DNA of 64,000 nt from Phycisphaeraceae bacterium (GCA_019636755.1 JAHBWZ010000005.1:186001-250000); one strand, 5' to 3'. Shown: positions 49,269-58,021, counted from the first letter of the stretch. The notes: a model not told the origin generated them from the sequence alone. Translations and numbers: made by a program.

Positions 49269-51728
49269 ATGATTGCCATGCCGACCCGCTCCGTGGTTCT
49301 CGGTGCATGGCTCGCGCTGTTGATCCTTCTTCCAGCGAGCCGCGCCATGGCTGCGCCATCGCTTGGCGCCTGCTGCCTGCCGGACGGCTCCTGTATCCGC
49401 GTCTCTCCGACCAGCTGCGACACCGTGGGCGGCGTGTTCCAGGGCTCCGGGACGACCTGCGACACGGTCGTCTGCCCGCAACCGCCGGGCGCGTGCTGCT
49501 GGCCGGACGGATCGTGCAGCGAACTTCCGAAAATCCCCTGCGAAGCGGGCGGCGGCACGTTCCGAGGGACGCTTGTTCCGTGCGCGTCGGTGGTCTGCAG
49601 TCCGGTCGTCGGCGCGTGCTGCCTGTCGGACGGCTCGTGCGTGGATGCGGTCACCGCGTCGGCGTGCACGGCGCAGGGCGGCGCGTGGCAGGGTTCGACG
49701 ACGACGTGTGCGGGGAGCGCCTGCCCGCAGCCGGTGGGCGCGTGCTGTCTGCCTGGCGGCAAGTGCATCCAGAGCGTCGAGGTGGCCTGCGTCCTCGGCG
49801 GAGGTGTCTTCGTCGGCACCGGCGTGCCGTGTGCGGCCGTCGTGTGCGCGAAGTCCCTCGGCGCCTGCTGCCTTGGTGACGGCAGGTGCATCGTGGCCAC
49901 TGAACTCGGCTGTGCCTCCAAGGGCGGTACATGGCAGGGACGGGACCGTGCATGCGAGCCGGCGCTCTGCGCGCTGCCGCCGCGCGGGTGCTGCCTGATC
50001 GACGGAAGTTGCGTGACGGTCGGTCCGGAGACCTGTGCCACGCTCGGAGGTGCCCCGGGCGCCGATCGTGAAGGCTGTGACGCGATCGACTGCCCGCAGC
50101 CCGCGGGCGCGTGCTGCCTGCCTGATGGCTCGTGTGCCGAGGAGATGGCAGAGTCCGGCTGCGTCGCCAAGGGCGGGACGTGGCAGGGGATGTTGACGAC
50201 GTGTGCCGGGACCGCGTGCCCGCAGCCGGTGGGTGCGTGCTGCCTGTCCGACGGCTCGTGCGTGGATGCGGTCACCGCGTCGACGTGCACGGCGCAGGGC
50301 GGCGCGTGGCAGGGGATGTCGACGACGTGTGCCGGGAGTGCGTGCCCGCAGCCGGTGGGCGCGTGCTGCCTGTCCGACGGTTCGTGCGTGGATGCGCTCA
50401 CGGCGTCGGCCTGCACGGCGCAGGGCGGCGCATGGCAGGGCGCGGCGACGTCCTGTGCAGGGACCGCGTGTCCGCAGCCGGCCGGTGCGTGCTGCCTGCC
50501 CGACGACGCCTGCGCGATGGTTGCCGATGCCGGCGCGTGCGACGCGATCGGCGGCGTCTTCGTGGCGGCGGGGACCCCGTGCGCGATGATCGACTGCACC
50601 GGCGTGGCGCGCGATCCGGACCCGACCCCGGTCCCGATCCGCCGCGGTACGTTCGGCGAAAAGGGAAGCCTTCTCGTGCTTCCGCTCGTCGAGGTCCGAT
50701 GGGATGACCAGGGACGAGTCATCACCGATACGCTGGTCATGCTCACCAACGACTACCCGGGCGACGTCGAGGTCCTCATGTACCTGGTCAACGGCGATCC
50801 GCCGCTGCCCGCAGACGGCATCAGCGGCGAGCGTGCGCACCCCGGCTGGAACTGGCTGGACAACGGGATCATCCTGACGCGCGATCAGCCGATCTGGTGG
50901 TCGGTGGCGACTGGCGCACCGCGCGGACTGTCGCCGTTCGAGGTGCTCGACCCCGGCATGCCGCCGGGACGTCCGGCGCCGCCCGGGGCCGGCGTGCTGC
51001 CGGGAGAGCGGATGATGCGCGGGTTCATCGTGCTGTTCGCCGTGAACGCGAGCGGTGAGGCGATCCGATGGAATCACCTGTCCGCATCCGTCGTGCAGGT
51101 CGACTACGCGCGGGCGGATGCGTGGGAGTACAGCGCGCTCGCGCATGCGGTGGTCGAGGATGCGCAGCCGAACGGCGCGCCGATCGGTGCCGACGGCGTG
51201 CTTCGCCTTGACGGCAGCATGTACACGGCGGGCTACGGGCAGCTGCTCCTCAACTTCACCGCGGCCGGATCCTCCGCGTTCAGCGGCATGGACCTGCTCA
51301 TCGCGGAGACGGGGCTGGTCCTGATGCCCCTGGACATCGACCTCGGCGACACCGGTCAGCCGGTCAGCACGATGGTCCGTTTCGATGTCTGGAACGAGAA
51401 CGAAACCAAGTTCAGCGGCGCCCGCCGGTGCGTGACCTGCTGGGAAATGCAGCTGCTCAGCAGGTATGCGGCGCCGAATCACTTCCGCGTCGAGCACATC
51501 CACACGGACTTCGGGAAGGCGAGACTGGACGCGGTCGCCTCGATCGAGTGCCCCGGAAGCGTGGCGGTGCCGCTGGCCGGACTGGCGCTGCGCCGGCTTG
51601 CGCCACCCGGCGAGCCCGGGTTCTCCGCCGGTTCGAACCTGGTCGGCATGGGCACACGTGCAGGGACCGTCCGATACAGGCCCGTGGGGCCGCCGCCGGA
51701 GGCGCCGGCGGGCCCGCCGGTGCCGTGA
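49269..51728 (+). CDS. Secreted GACC-repeat plus EKGSLL-domain protein (paralogue D)
   Basis: About 819 residues. A signal peptide (SVVLGAWLALLILLPASRAMA) leads straight into ten six-cysteine GACC repeats of about 40 residues (about 32-450), several with the variant GACCLSDGSCVDAVTAS. A hinge (PDPTPVPIRRGTFG) leads to the C-terminal EKGSLL domain: EKGSLLVLPLVEVRW, RWNHLSA, FDVWNENETKFSGARRC, CVTCW, APNHFRVEHI, FGKARLDAVAS. Unlike paralogue C it lacks the N-terminal beta and SdrD-like domains. Starts at ATG 49269 or 49278 are both acceptable; a TTG at 49260 is also in frame. The same domain order in C and D suggests duplication of a C-terminal module. Confidence 0.8.
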   Translation: MIAMPTRSVVLGAWLALLILLPASRAMAAPSLGACCLPDGSCIRVSPTSCDTVGGVFQGSGTTCDTVVCPQPPGACCWPDGSCSELPKIPCEAGGGTFRGTLVPCASVVCSPVVGACCLSDGSCVDAVTASACTAQGGAWQGSTTTCAGSACPQPVGACCLPGGKCIQSVEVACVLGGGVFVGTGVPCAAVVCAKSLGACCLGDGRCIVATELGCASKGGTWQGRDRACEPALCALPPRGCCLIDGSCVTVGPETCATLGGAPGADREGCDAIDCPQPAGACCLPDGSCAEEMAESGCVAKGGTWQGMLTTCAGTACPQPVGACCLSDGSCVDAVTASTCTAQGGAWQGMSTTCAGSACPQPVGACCLSDGSCVDALTASACTAQGGAWQGAATSCAGTACPQPAGACCLPDDACAMVADAGACDAIGGVFVAAGTPCAMIDCTGVARDPDPTPVPIRRGTFGEKGSLLVLPLVEVRWDDQGRVITDTLVMLTNDYPGDVEVLMYLVNGDPPLPADGISGERAHPGWNWLDNGIILTRDQPIWWSVATGAPRGLSPFEVLDPGMPPGRPAPPGAGVLPGERMMRGFIVLFAVNASGEAIRWNHLSASVVQVDYARADAWEYSALAHAVVEDAQPNGAPIGADGVLRLDGSMYTAGYGQLLLNFTAAGSSAFSGMDLLIAETGLVLMPLDIDLGDTGQPVSTMVRFDVWNENETKFSGARRCVTCWEMQLLSRYAAPNHFRVEHIHTDFGKARLDAVASIECPGSVAVPLAGLALRRLAPPGEPGFSAGSNLVGMGTRAGTVRYRPVGPPPEAPAGPPVP
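49353..50620 (+). repeat. Ten tandem GACC cysteine-repeat units in paralogue D
   Basis: Ten units of 40-42 codons. Units 3, 8 and 9 share long identical DNA stretches (GACCLSDGSCVDA type), indicating recent expansion. Confidence 0.75.
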
Positions 51729-51893
51729 AGCGCGTGAAACAGGCCGGAAGTGCTTGCCTGTGACGGATTTGCGGGTTCTATTGGGGGTCCCGTCGGCGCC
51801 GGGCGCCGGTCCGGGATGCGCGGGGTGTACGGGTGTCCAGATCCGGACGGAAGCCCGGAGTTCCCCGGGGTCACTGAGCGGCGATTCCTGAGA

Positions 51894-51901
51894 CGAGGAG
51901 G
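51894..51901 (+). promoter_or_regulatory. Ribosome-binding site of the beta-helix protein
   Basis: GACGAGGAGG about 10 nt before the ATG at 51912. Confidence 0.5.
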
Positions 51902-51911
51902 TTTCTTCATC

Positions 51912-52973
51912 ATGCGGTCCATCCGGTTCCTTGCAGCGCTGGCGATCGGTTCCGTCGCGGCGCAGGCGTCTGCGGCGACGATCCAGGTTCCCAGCCAGTT
52001 CTCCACGATCCAGGCGGCCATCAACGCGTCGGTGAACGGTGACGTCATCGTCGTGGCCCCGGGCACGTACGCAGAGGCGATCACGTTCGGCGGCAAGCGC
52101 GTCCACCTGCGCAGCAGCGACGGCGCGGCGGCGACGACCATCAACGCCCAGTCGCTTGGAAACGCCGTCGTCCGATTCGAGAACGCCGAGAACAACCAGG
52201 CGATCATCGAGGGATTCACGCTCCGTGGCGGCACCGGAAAGCCCGGTGCGGTGACACGAGGTGGCGGCATCTTCATCAGCGCAGCCACGCCGATCATCCG
52301 GTCCTGCATCATCCGCAACAACACCGCGGGACAGGGTGGCGGGATCTACGTCACGGATGCGCCCAGCGGCGTGCAGATCCAGAACACGATCATCGCGGTG
52401 AACTCCGCCAACTTCGGCGGCGGCCTGTACTGCGTGATCTCGAATCCATCGGTCAAGAACTGCACGATCGTCTCCAACAGCGCAGGCGAGGCGCTGGTCG
52501 GGACGCAGGGCGGGGGCTGGTACAACGGCAGCTTCGCGACCGGGCAGTGCATCAACTCGATCGTCTGGGGCAACTCGCCGGCAGGATTCGGCGGGTCCGC
52601 GAATCCGGTCACGCGGTACTCCAACGTGCAGGATGCCATCGCGGGCACCGGCAACATCAGCGCGAACCCGCTCTTCGTGAACTCGGGTGCACAGAACTAC
52701 CGGCTGCAGCCGGGATCGCCCTGCATCGACGCGGGAGACAGCAGCGAGGTCGCGAGCGTGCTCTTCAAGGACATCGAGGGCGGGCAGCGCGGCGTCGACG
52801 ATCCGGCCAAGGTCGACACCGGCGTGGCCGTGTTCGGCCTGGTCGTGGACATGGGTGCCTATGAGCGGCAGGTGGCCGTGCAGAGCAGCTGCCCGGGCGA
52901 CCTCAGCGGCGACGGGAGCGTCGGCTTCGACGACCTGCTGCAGCTGCTCAGCCTCTGGGGCAACTGCCCCTGA
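51912..52973 (+). CDS. Secreted right-handed beta-helix protein with dockerin-like tail
   Basis: 353 residues. Signal peptide ending ASAA (1-21). The fold is a parallel beta-helix of the pectate-lyase-like type: TIQVPSQFSTIQAAINASVNGDVIVVAPGTYAEAI, then many short xxIxNNTAxxGGGIY turns, closing with GSPCIDAGDSS and VDMGAYER. The tail CPGDLSGDGSVGFDDLLQLLSLWG is a dockerin-like calcium repeat. No lyase catalytic residues stand out. The module closing with GSPCIDAGD is common in planctomycete secreted proteins. Confidence 0.85.
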   Translation: MRSIRFLAALAIGSVAAQASAATIQVPSQFSTIQAAINASVNGDVIVVAPGTYAEAITFGGKRVHLRSSDGAAATTINAQSLGNAVVRFENAENNQAIIEGFTLRGGTGKPGAVTRGGGIFISAATPIIRSCIIRNNTAGQGGGIYVTDAPSGVQIQNTIIAVNSANFGGGLYCVISNPSVKNCTIVSNSAGEALVGTQGGGWYNGSFATGQCINSIVWGNSPAGFGGSANPVTRYSNVQDAIAGTGNISANPLFVNSGAQNYRLQPGSPCIDAGDSSEVASVLFKDIEGGQRGVDDPAKVDTGVAVFGLVVDMGAYERQVAVQSSCPGDLSGDGSVGFDDLLQLLSLWGNCP

Positions 52974-52997
52974 GTCCGTGACCTGCATCGGCGATGA

Positions 52998-53036
52998 GGA
53001 CGGGCCCGCGCGGGCAGATTCCGCGCGGGCCCGTCC
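52998..53036. terminator. Bidirectional terminator hairpin
   Basis: A perfect 16-bp stem (GGACGGGCCCGCGCGG / CCGCGCGGGCCCGTCC) with a 7-nt loop between the convergent ends of the beta-helix gene and the ferredoxin reductase. No T tract on either side. Confidence 0.65.
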
Positions 53037-53082
53037 CCTGCGCGCGCGTGCATGCGCCAGCGGGCGCAGGCGAGTCGGGTGC

Positions 53083-54096
53083 TCAGTACACCTCGACCAT
53101 GCAGCGGGCGCTCGGGCGGACGCGCCGACGGATCTCCGCGTCGTCCCAGTCGGCGCATGCGGCCGGCGGGACGCCGGCGGCTCCGTCGCTTCCGGCGGTG
53201 CCGCGGATCTCGACGTACGCATCCGCGCACCCGAGCCGCGCGAGCGTCCTGAACACGCCGACCTGCATGCCCGCCAGTCCGCACATGTAGATGAGCGTGG
53301 TGCCGGCGCGCAGGGAGGCGGCCAGTGCCGCATCGTGTTCGACACGACGGGCGAGCAGGGCGTCAAGGTAGACACCGCGCGTGAAGCCCGGGCTCGGCTG
53401 CCGGCTCAGCGCCACGTGATACCCGAAGGCGGGCATCGTCCGCGCGGCGTCGACGAAGAAGTCGTCGTAGAGCAGGTCCGTCTCGTACGCGACGCCCATG
53501 AGCAGGTCGATCCGTCGGGCGGCGGCGGGTCCGGCGCGAAGTTCCATCAGCATGCCGCGGAACGGCGCGATGCCGGTCCCGGTGGCGAGGAAGAGGTAGT
53601 CCCAGGACTCCGGTGACTCCGGCAGCAGGAAGCCGCGCCCGTTCGGTCCGGAGACCATGATCTCGTCGCCGGAGCGCCGATCGCAGAGCCAGTTCGAGCA
53701 GACGCCGAGGTACAGGCGATGGTCGTCCGGATCGTCGCCGGGCCGCTGCGGCCGGCGCTCATCGATCAGGCGCTTCGGCGTCGTCGTGAGAATGCATCCG
53801 GCCCCGTCCTCACCGGTCGACGGCGAGGCGATCGAGTACAGCCGGACGGCGTGCCGCCTGCCCTGCGCGTCGAGGCCCGGCGGAACGATGCCGAAGGACT
53901 GGCCGGCACGGAACGCGCCGGCCAGCGGCGTTCCCGTCACGTCGATCGCGACGTGTCGGACGAAGGAAGCGGACTTGCCGCGCAGGCAGAGCGTCGACGC
54001 ATGCACGATCGCCGCGACCGGCGCGGTCGGCTTCACGAGATTCATGGCGACGGTCGGCAGCACCGGCGTCGGGAAGCGTTGATCCTGGGCGGTCAT
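53083..54096 (-). CDS. Plant-type ferredoxin-NADP+ reductase
   Basis: 337 residues. FAD-binding motif RLYSIAS (85-91), the cyano/plastid-type GVCSNWLCD (131-139), NADP-binding GTGIAPFRG (173-181), YMCGLAGM (270-277) and the C-terminal aromatic VEVY (334-337), where a stacked Tyr ends the chain as in plastidic enzymes. Exchanges electrons between NADPH and ferredoxin or flavodoxin. The N-terminal 25 residues lack a targeting signal. ATG 54096 follows a TATCAT -10 element at 7 nt, so the mRNA is probably leaderless. Confidence 0.9.
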   Translation of the reverse strand: MTAQDQRFPTPVLPTVAMNLVKPTAPVAAIVHASTLCLRGKSASFVRHVAIDVTGTPLAGAFRAGQSFGIVPPGLDAQGRRHAVRLYSIASPSTGEDGAGCILTTTPKRLIDERRPQRPGDDPDDHRLYLGVCSNWLCDRRSGDEIMVSGPNGRGFLLPESPESWDYLFLATGTGIAPFRGMLMELRAGPAAARRIDLLMGVAYETDLLYDDFFVDAARTMPAFGYHVALSRQPSPGFTRGVYLDALLARRVEHDAALAASLRAGTTLIYMCGLAGMQVGVFRTLARLGCADAYVEIRGTAGSDGAAGVPPAACADWDDAEIRRRVRPSARCMVEVY

Positions 54097-54109
54097 GCCG
54101 CGGATGATA
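54097..54109 (-). promoter_or_regulatory. -10 element of the ferredoxin reductase (leaderless type)
   Basis: TATCAT (54109-54104) followed by 7 nt and the ATG at 54096. Confidence 0.55.
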
Positions 54110-54124
54110 CGGAGTGCCGCCACG

Positions 54125-54158
54125 AAAACGCCCCCGTCTCCGGGAGGAGACGGGGGCG
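54125..54158 (-). terminator. Intrinsic terminator of the fibro-slime gene
   Basis: On the minus strand CGCCCCCGTCTCC / GGAGACGGGGGCG (13 bp) with a 4-nt loop TCCC is followed by TTTTCG, a textbook rho-independent terminator between 54191 and the reductase start. Confidence 0.8.
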
Positions 54159-54190
54159 CGGGGGGCCGTCGCCGCAACGGCCGGAGGACG

Positions 54191-55114
54191 TCAATCGAAT
54201 GCTGCGGTCACCTGCGGCAGCCGCGGGGTCTGCAGCACCAGGTTGGTCTGCACCCGGAAGTTCGACTGCGTGCGATGCCGCTCGGCGAAGAAGAAGTCCA
54301 GGCGGTAGGTCTGCCCGTCCTCCAGGCCGAGACGGTTGAGGTCCACGTACTGCTCGGTCGCGCCGTGAACGCCGCCGAGGTCGATCACGAGTCGCCGGTC
54401 GATGAAGACCCAGACGTCATCGTCACCGATGAACTTGAAGATCTGGTTCCCGTCCGCGTGATACGTGAACTCCGTGTTGAGTTCGAAGGTGAAGTGGAAG
54501 TTCCGGTCCGGGCTTCCACCGGGATTGCCCAGGAGCTGATGCTCGATCGGGAAGAACCCGCCGAGCGCCTGGTACGCAGGATCGCTCTTGTCGTCGAAGA
54601 CATAGGTGCCGTCGGCCTGCCGGTGGAAGGTCAGCGTGACCGGCATCGAGAGATTGACGCCGGGGACATCGCGGAACCACTGGCTGAATGACTCGGTACT
54701 CGTGATGCCGCCGGTCGAGAGGCCGTTGGTCAGCCCGGGGAGGTCGCCGCGGGATGCATCGAAGAGCGTCCACGCGATCGGCCGGCCGGTGCTGTCGCGC
54801 CACTGCGTCTTGATGAGCGATCCCGCGCCGGTGAAGACGGGCTTGCCGTCCTCGCCGAGCAGGGACGCCACGTTGCCGCAGTAGAGGCCGAAGCCGCGGT
54901 CCGGGCGCCGTTCGAAGTCGGTGTGGCCGCTGGCGGCGGTCCGCTCGCGGAAGTCGCGCACGATGCCGACCAGGTGCAGGGACTCCGGCGGGTCGGCGGA
55001 TGCGACCGCGCCGCCGAGCAGCACGGCGCCGACGCCCGCGGTCAGCAGGGCCGTTCGGGTGCGGGATGACGTTGCGGAACGTCGAAACGGGTGACGGGCG
55101 GTGGTGTTGATCAT
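54191..55114 (-). CDS. Fibro-slime domain secreted protein
   Basis: 307 residues. Signal peptide (about 21-41, ending ASA). The rest is a fibro-slime/PA14-like carbohydrate-binding domain. Readable are LVGIVRDFRERT, HTDFERRPDRGFGLYC, FSQWFRDVPGVNLSM, FTFELNTEFTYHADGNQIFKF, GDDDVWVFIDRRLVIDLGGVH and the closing YRLDFFFAERHRTQSNFRVQTNL. Such domains bind glycans and occur in fibrous or slime proteins. The C-terminus has no dockerin or sorting signal. GGAGGA lies 5 nt before ATG 55114. Confidence 0.87.
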   Translation of the reverse strand: MINTTARHPFRRSATSSRTRTALLTAGVGAVLLGGAVASADPPESLHLVGIVRDFRERTAASGHTDFERRPDRGFGLYCGNVASLLGEDGKPVFTGAGSLIKTQWRDSTGRPIAWTLFDASRGDLPGLTNGLSTGGITSTESFSQWFRDVPGVNLSMPVTLTFHRQADGTYVFDDKSDPAYQALGGFFPIEHQLLGNPGGSPDRNFHFTFELNTEFTYHADGNQIFKFIGDDDVWVFIDRRLVIDLGGVHGATEQYVDLNRLGLEDGQTYRLDFFFAERHRTQSNFRVQTNLVLQTPRLPQVTAAFD

Positions 55115-55356
55115 CGTTCCTCCTCCGGGTGACCGGGTGTCGGCCCCCTTGAACCGCTCGAACATCCGAAACAGGGCCGCCGGTGCGCAGGCCGGGCGGT
55201 GTCGGGCCGGGCGATCGCGACCGTCTGCCCGGGGTGTGCAGCCTGTGCGGCCGTCTCCCGTCCGGAGGACCGCGTCCACGCCGTCCGGGAACCGTGGACG
55301 ACGCGTGCACAAGACCGGCGTCACGCGCGTGCGATCGGTCCCGCGGTCGCACTTCG

Positions 55357-55362
55357 TATCCT
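55357..55362 (+). promoter_or_regulatory. Candidate -10 element of murA
   Basis: TATCCT about 50 nt upstream of the murA ATG; GGAAGAGGA at 55402-55410 supplies the ribosome-binding site. Confidence 0.4.
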
Positions 55363-55413
55363 GCGGCCCGTGCGGGTTCCGGTCCGATATGGGACGGAAC
55401 CGGAAGAGGATCC

Positions 55414-56871
55414 ATGGACGCATTTCGCATCGAGGGCGGGCCGAGCCTGCGAGGCCGGGTCGCGGTGGACGGATCGAAGAACGCAGCGCTGCCGCTCCTG
55501 GCGGCCTCGCTGCTCGCGGACGAACCGATGACGCTCCGGCGGGTGCCGGATCTCGCGGACGTCGGGAGCATGCTCCGCCTGCTCGGCGAACTGGGGGTGG
55601 AGGCGCAGGGCGCCCACGGGACCGTGCGCCTGGCCGTGACGGACCCCACGGCGTGCCACGCCCGATATGACATCGTCCGGACCATGCGGGCGAGCATCTG
55701 CGTGCTCGGGCCGCTCCTGGCGCGGCGCGGTCGCGCCATCGTGTCGATGCCCGGCGGCTGCGCGTTCGGCGCCCGGCCCGTCGACCTCCACCTTCGCGGC
55801 CTCGAGGCACTCGGCGCACGGATCCGGCTGGACGGGGGGAACATCATCGCGGAAGCCGGCCGGCTCCGCGGCACGACGATCTTCCTGGGCGGCCCGTTCG
55901 GCTCCACCGTGCTGGGAACGGCGAATGTGCTCTGCGCGGCGGTGCTGGCCGAGGGGCGCACCACGATCGAGTGCGCCGCCTGCGAGCCGGAGATCGTGGA
56001 CCTGGCCCGGATGCTCAACGCAATGGGAGCGCGGATCACCGGCGCCGGGTCGCCGCGCATCGTGATCGAGGGCGTCCCGTCCCTCGGCGGCGTCGATCAT
56101 CCGGTGATGCCGGACCGGATCGTCGCCGGCACCTACGCGATCGCCGCGGGCATCACGAACGGCGACGTCGTCATTCATGACTTCCCGTGGGACGCGCTGC
56201 TGGCGGTTCTCCACGTGCTCCACGCGGTCGGCGTCCGCGTGGAACGCACGGATCCCTCGGAGCCGGCGGAGGCGTGCACCGTCCACGTGAGTTCGTCGCG
56301 GCGCCTGCATCCCGCGGTCGTCACCACCCAGCCGTATCCCGGCTTCCCGACCGATCTGCAGGCGCAGCTCATGGCCCTGCTGTGCTTCGCGGACGGCAAC
56401 AGCATCATCACCGAGAAGATCTTCCCGGAGCGGTTCATGCACGTGGCGGAACTCGCGCGGATGGGGGCACGCGTGGTCCGCGAGGGCGCGACGGTCGTCA
56501 TCAGTGGTGTCGACTGCCTGGTGGGCGCGCCGGTCATGGCGAGCGATCTCCGCGCCAGCGCCAGCCTGGTCCTCGCCGGGCTCGCGGCGCGGGGCGAGAC
56601 CGTCGTCAGTCGCGTCTATCACCTGGATCGCGGCTACACCAGGCTCGAGGAGACGCTGGAGGGACTCGGCGCGCGGATCGCGCGATTCAACCCGGACCGG
56701 GTGGAGACCGAGGGCCGCCCGTCCGACCAGCCGGCCGTCGCGGACGTGCGCCTCGCGGCGCGCGGTCGTCCGGTGGCGCCGGCCGCGGCAGAGCCTCCGG
56801 TGCCGACGATCCTCGCGCGCGGCGACCGGCCCGCCGCGCCGACCTCCGTCCCGTCGCATGCGGGCGAGTGA
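55414..56871 (+). CDS. murA: UDP-N-acetylglucosamine 1-carboxyvinyltransferase
   Basis: 485 residues. Committed step of peptidoglycan synthesis: transfers enolpyruvate from PEP to UDP-GlcNAc. Motifs: DGSKNAALPLLAASLL, the catalytic Cys116 in SMPGGCAFGARPVDLH, PYPGFPTDLQAQLMAL, and the closing DLRASASLVLAGLAA. After about residue 420 a disordered Pro/Arg/Ala-rich tail of about 65 residues follows, not seen in typical MurA. A Cys (not Asp) at 116 implies fosfomycin sensitivity at this site. Its last 14 bp overlap the queA start. Confidence 0.95.
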   Translation: MDAFRIEGGPSLRGRVAVDGSKNAALPLLAASLLADEPMTLRRVPDLADVGSMLRLLGELGVEAQGAHGTVRLAVTDPTACHARYDIVRTMRASICVLGPLLARRGRAIVSMPGGCAFGARPVDLHLRGLEALGARIRLDGGNIIAEAGRLRGTTIFLGGPFGSTVLGTANVLCAAVLAEGRTTIECAACEPEIVDLARMLNAMGARITGAGSPRIVIEGVPSLGGVDHPVMPDRIVAGTYAIAAGITNGDVVIHDFPWDALLAVLHVLHAVGVRVERTDPSEPAEACTVHVSSSRRLHPAVVTTQPYPGFPTDLQAQLMALLCFADGNSIITEKIFPERFMHVAELARMGARVVREGATVVISGVDCLVGAPVMASDLRASASLVLAGLAARGETVVSRVYHLDRGYTRLEETLEGLGARIARFNPDRVETEGRPSDQPAVADVRLAARGRPVAPAAAEPPVPTILARGDRPAAPTSVPSHAGE

Positions 56872-58021
56872 CCTGGACTACGCGCTTCCCGAAGCGCTGA
56901 TCGCAACCGCGCCGGCCGAGCCGCGCGAATCCGCGCGGCTCATGGTGGTCCCCCTGGAGGGCGGGCCGCCGCAGCACGTCACGATCGCGGACCTGCCCCG
57001 GCTCCTCGAACCGCCGGACACGCTCATCGTGAACGAGACACGCGTGGTCCCGGCGCTGCTGGACGGCGTGCGCGCGGCAGACGGGCGGACCGTGGATGGC
57101 CTCTGGCTCGCCGCGCCGGCGCCGGGGACATGGCGGATCATCCTGCACGGGAGCCGGCGGTTCCGTCCGGGCGATGTCCTGCGCCTCGGCCCGGCCGATG
57201 CATCCGTGGAGATCGTGCTCCGCGCGCGCGACGGGGAGGCATGGCTGGCGGAGGCGCCGCGCGACGCGGACGCGGCGGCGCTGCTGGCGCAGTGCGGCCG
57301 CACGCCGCTGCCGCCGTACATCCGCCGGGCACGACGGGCGCGCGGGCAGATCGTCGATGACGCCGTCGACCGCGCGTGGTACCAGACCGTCTTCGCGCGG
57401 TCGGGCGGTGAAGGCGGATCGGTCGCGGCCCCGACCGCGGGGCTCCATCTCACGCCGGCCGTTCTCCGCGCCCTGGAGGCGCGCGGGATCGGCTGCGAAC
57501 ACATCCGACTGGACGTCGGCCCCGGCACGTTCAGGCCGATCGAGACCGGATCGCTGGACGAGCATCCCATGCACGAGGAGCGGTTCGAAGTGCCGCCGCG
57601 CGTCGTGGCGCGACTGAGGGCGCGCGAAGCCGGAGCGCCCGGCCGGATCATCGCCGTGGGAACGACCGTGGTGCGCACGCTGGAGTCGCTGCCCGCGCCG
57701 CTGCCGCCGCCGCCGGAGGATGCGGATCCGGGCGGGTCCGGCGGCGGCACGATCCGCGGCGCCACGCGACTCTTCATCCGGCCGCCGTGGACGCCGCGCT
57801 TCACGGAGGGACTGCTGACCAACTTCCACCTGCCGCGGTCAACGCTGCTCGCGCTGGTCGCGGCATTCATCGGGCTCGAGCGCCTGCTCGACCTGTACCG
57901 GGTCGCCGTGGCGGAGCGGTATCGCTTCTACTCCTACGGCGACGCGATGCTGATCCTGCCGCGTCCCGGTGGCGCGCCGGTCAGTGCCGGAAGTGCCGTT
58001 CGCCGGTCAGCAGGCACGTGA
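56858..58021 (+). CDS. queA: tRNA preQ1(34) ribosyltransferase-isomerase
   Basis: 387 residues. Transfers the ribosyl part of SAM to 7-aminomethyl-deazaguanine in tRNA, making epoxyqueuosine. Recognised from LDYALPEALIATAPAEPRESARLMV, the PPYIRR segment, DRAWYQTVFAR, GGSVAAPTAGLHLT, TLDVGPGTFRPI-like LDVGPGTFRPIE, HEERFEVP and the terminus TNFHLPRSTLLALVAAF. ATG 56858 overlaps murA by 14 bp. The last 41 bp overlap the convergent purH. GluQ-RS, another queuosine-related enzyme, lies 6 kb away at the window edge. Confidence 0.93.
   Translation: MRASDLDYALPEALIATAPAEPRESARLMVVPLEGGPPQHVTIADLPRLLEPPDTLIVNETRVVPALLDGVRAADGRTVDGLWLAAPAPGTWRIILHGSRRFRPGDVLRLGPADASVEIVLRARDGEAWLAEAPRDADAAALLAQCGRTPLPPYIRRARRARGQIVDDAVDRAWYQTVFARSGGEGGSVAAPTAGLHLTPAVLRALEARGIGCEHIRLDVGPGTFRPIETGSLDEHPMHEERFEVPPRVVARLRAREAGAPGRIIAVGTTVVRTLESLPAPLPPPPEDADPGGSGGGTIRGATRLFIRPPWTPRFTEGLLTNFHLPRSTLLALVAAFIGLERLLDLYRVAVAERYRFYSYGDAMLILPRPGGAPVSAGSAVRRSAGT

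Noticed and set aside
49085-50749. A 554-codon minus-strand frame with regular repeats.
   Set aside because: The repeats are the reverse complement of the GACC units. No ribosome-binding site or signal peptide.
45675-53375. An open frame of 2566 codons on the minus strand through paralogues C and D and the beta-helix gene.
   Set aside because: It is antisense to four genes with clear domains and signal peptides. High GC and the codon choice on the other strand make stop codons rare. The translation is Arg/His/Ala-rich nonsense.
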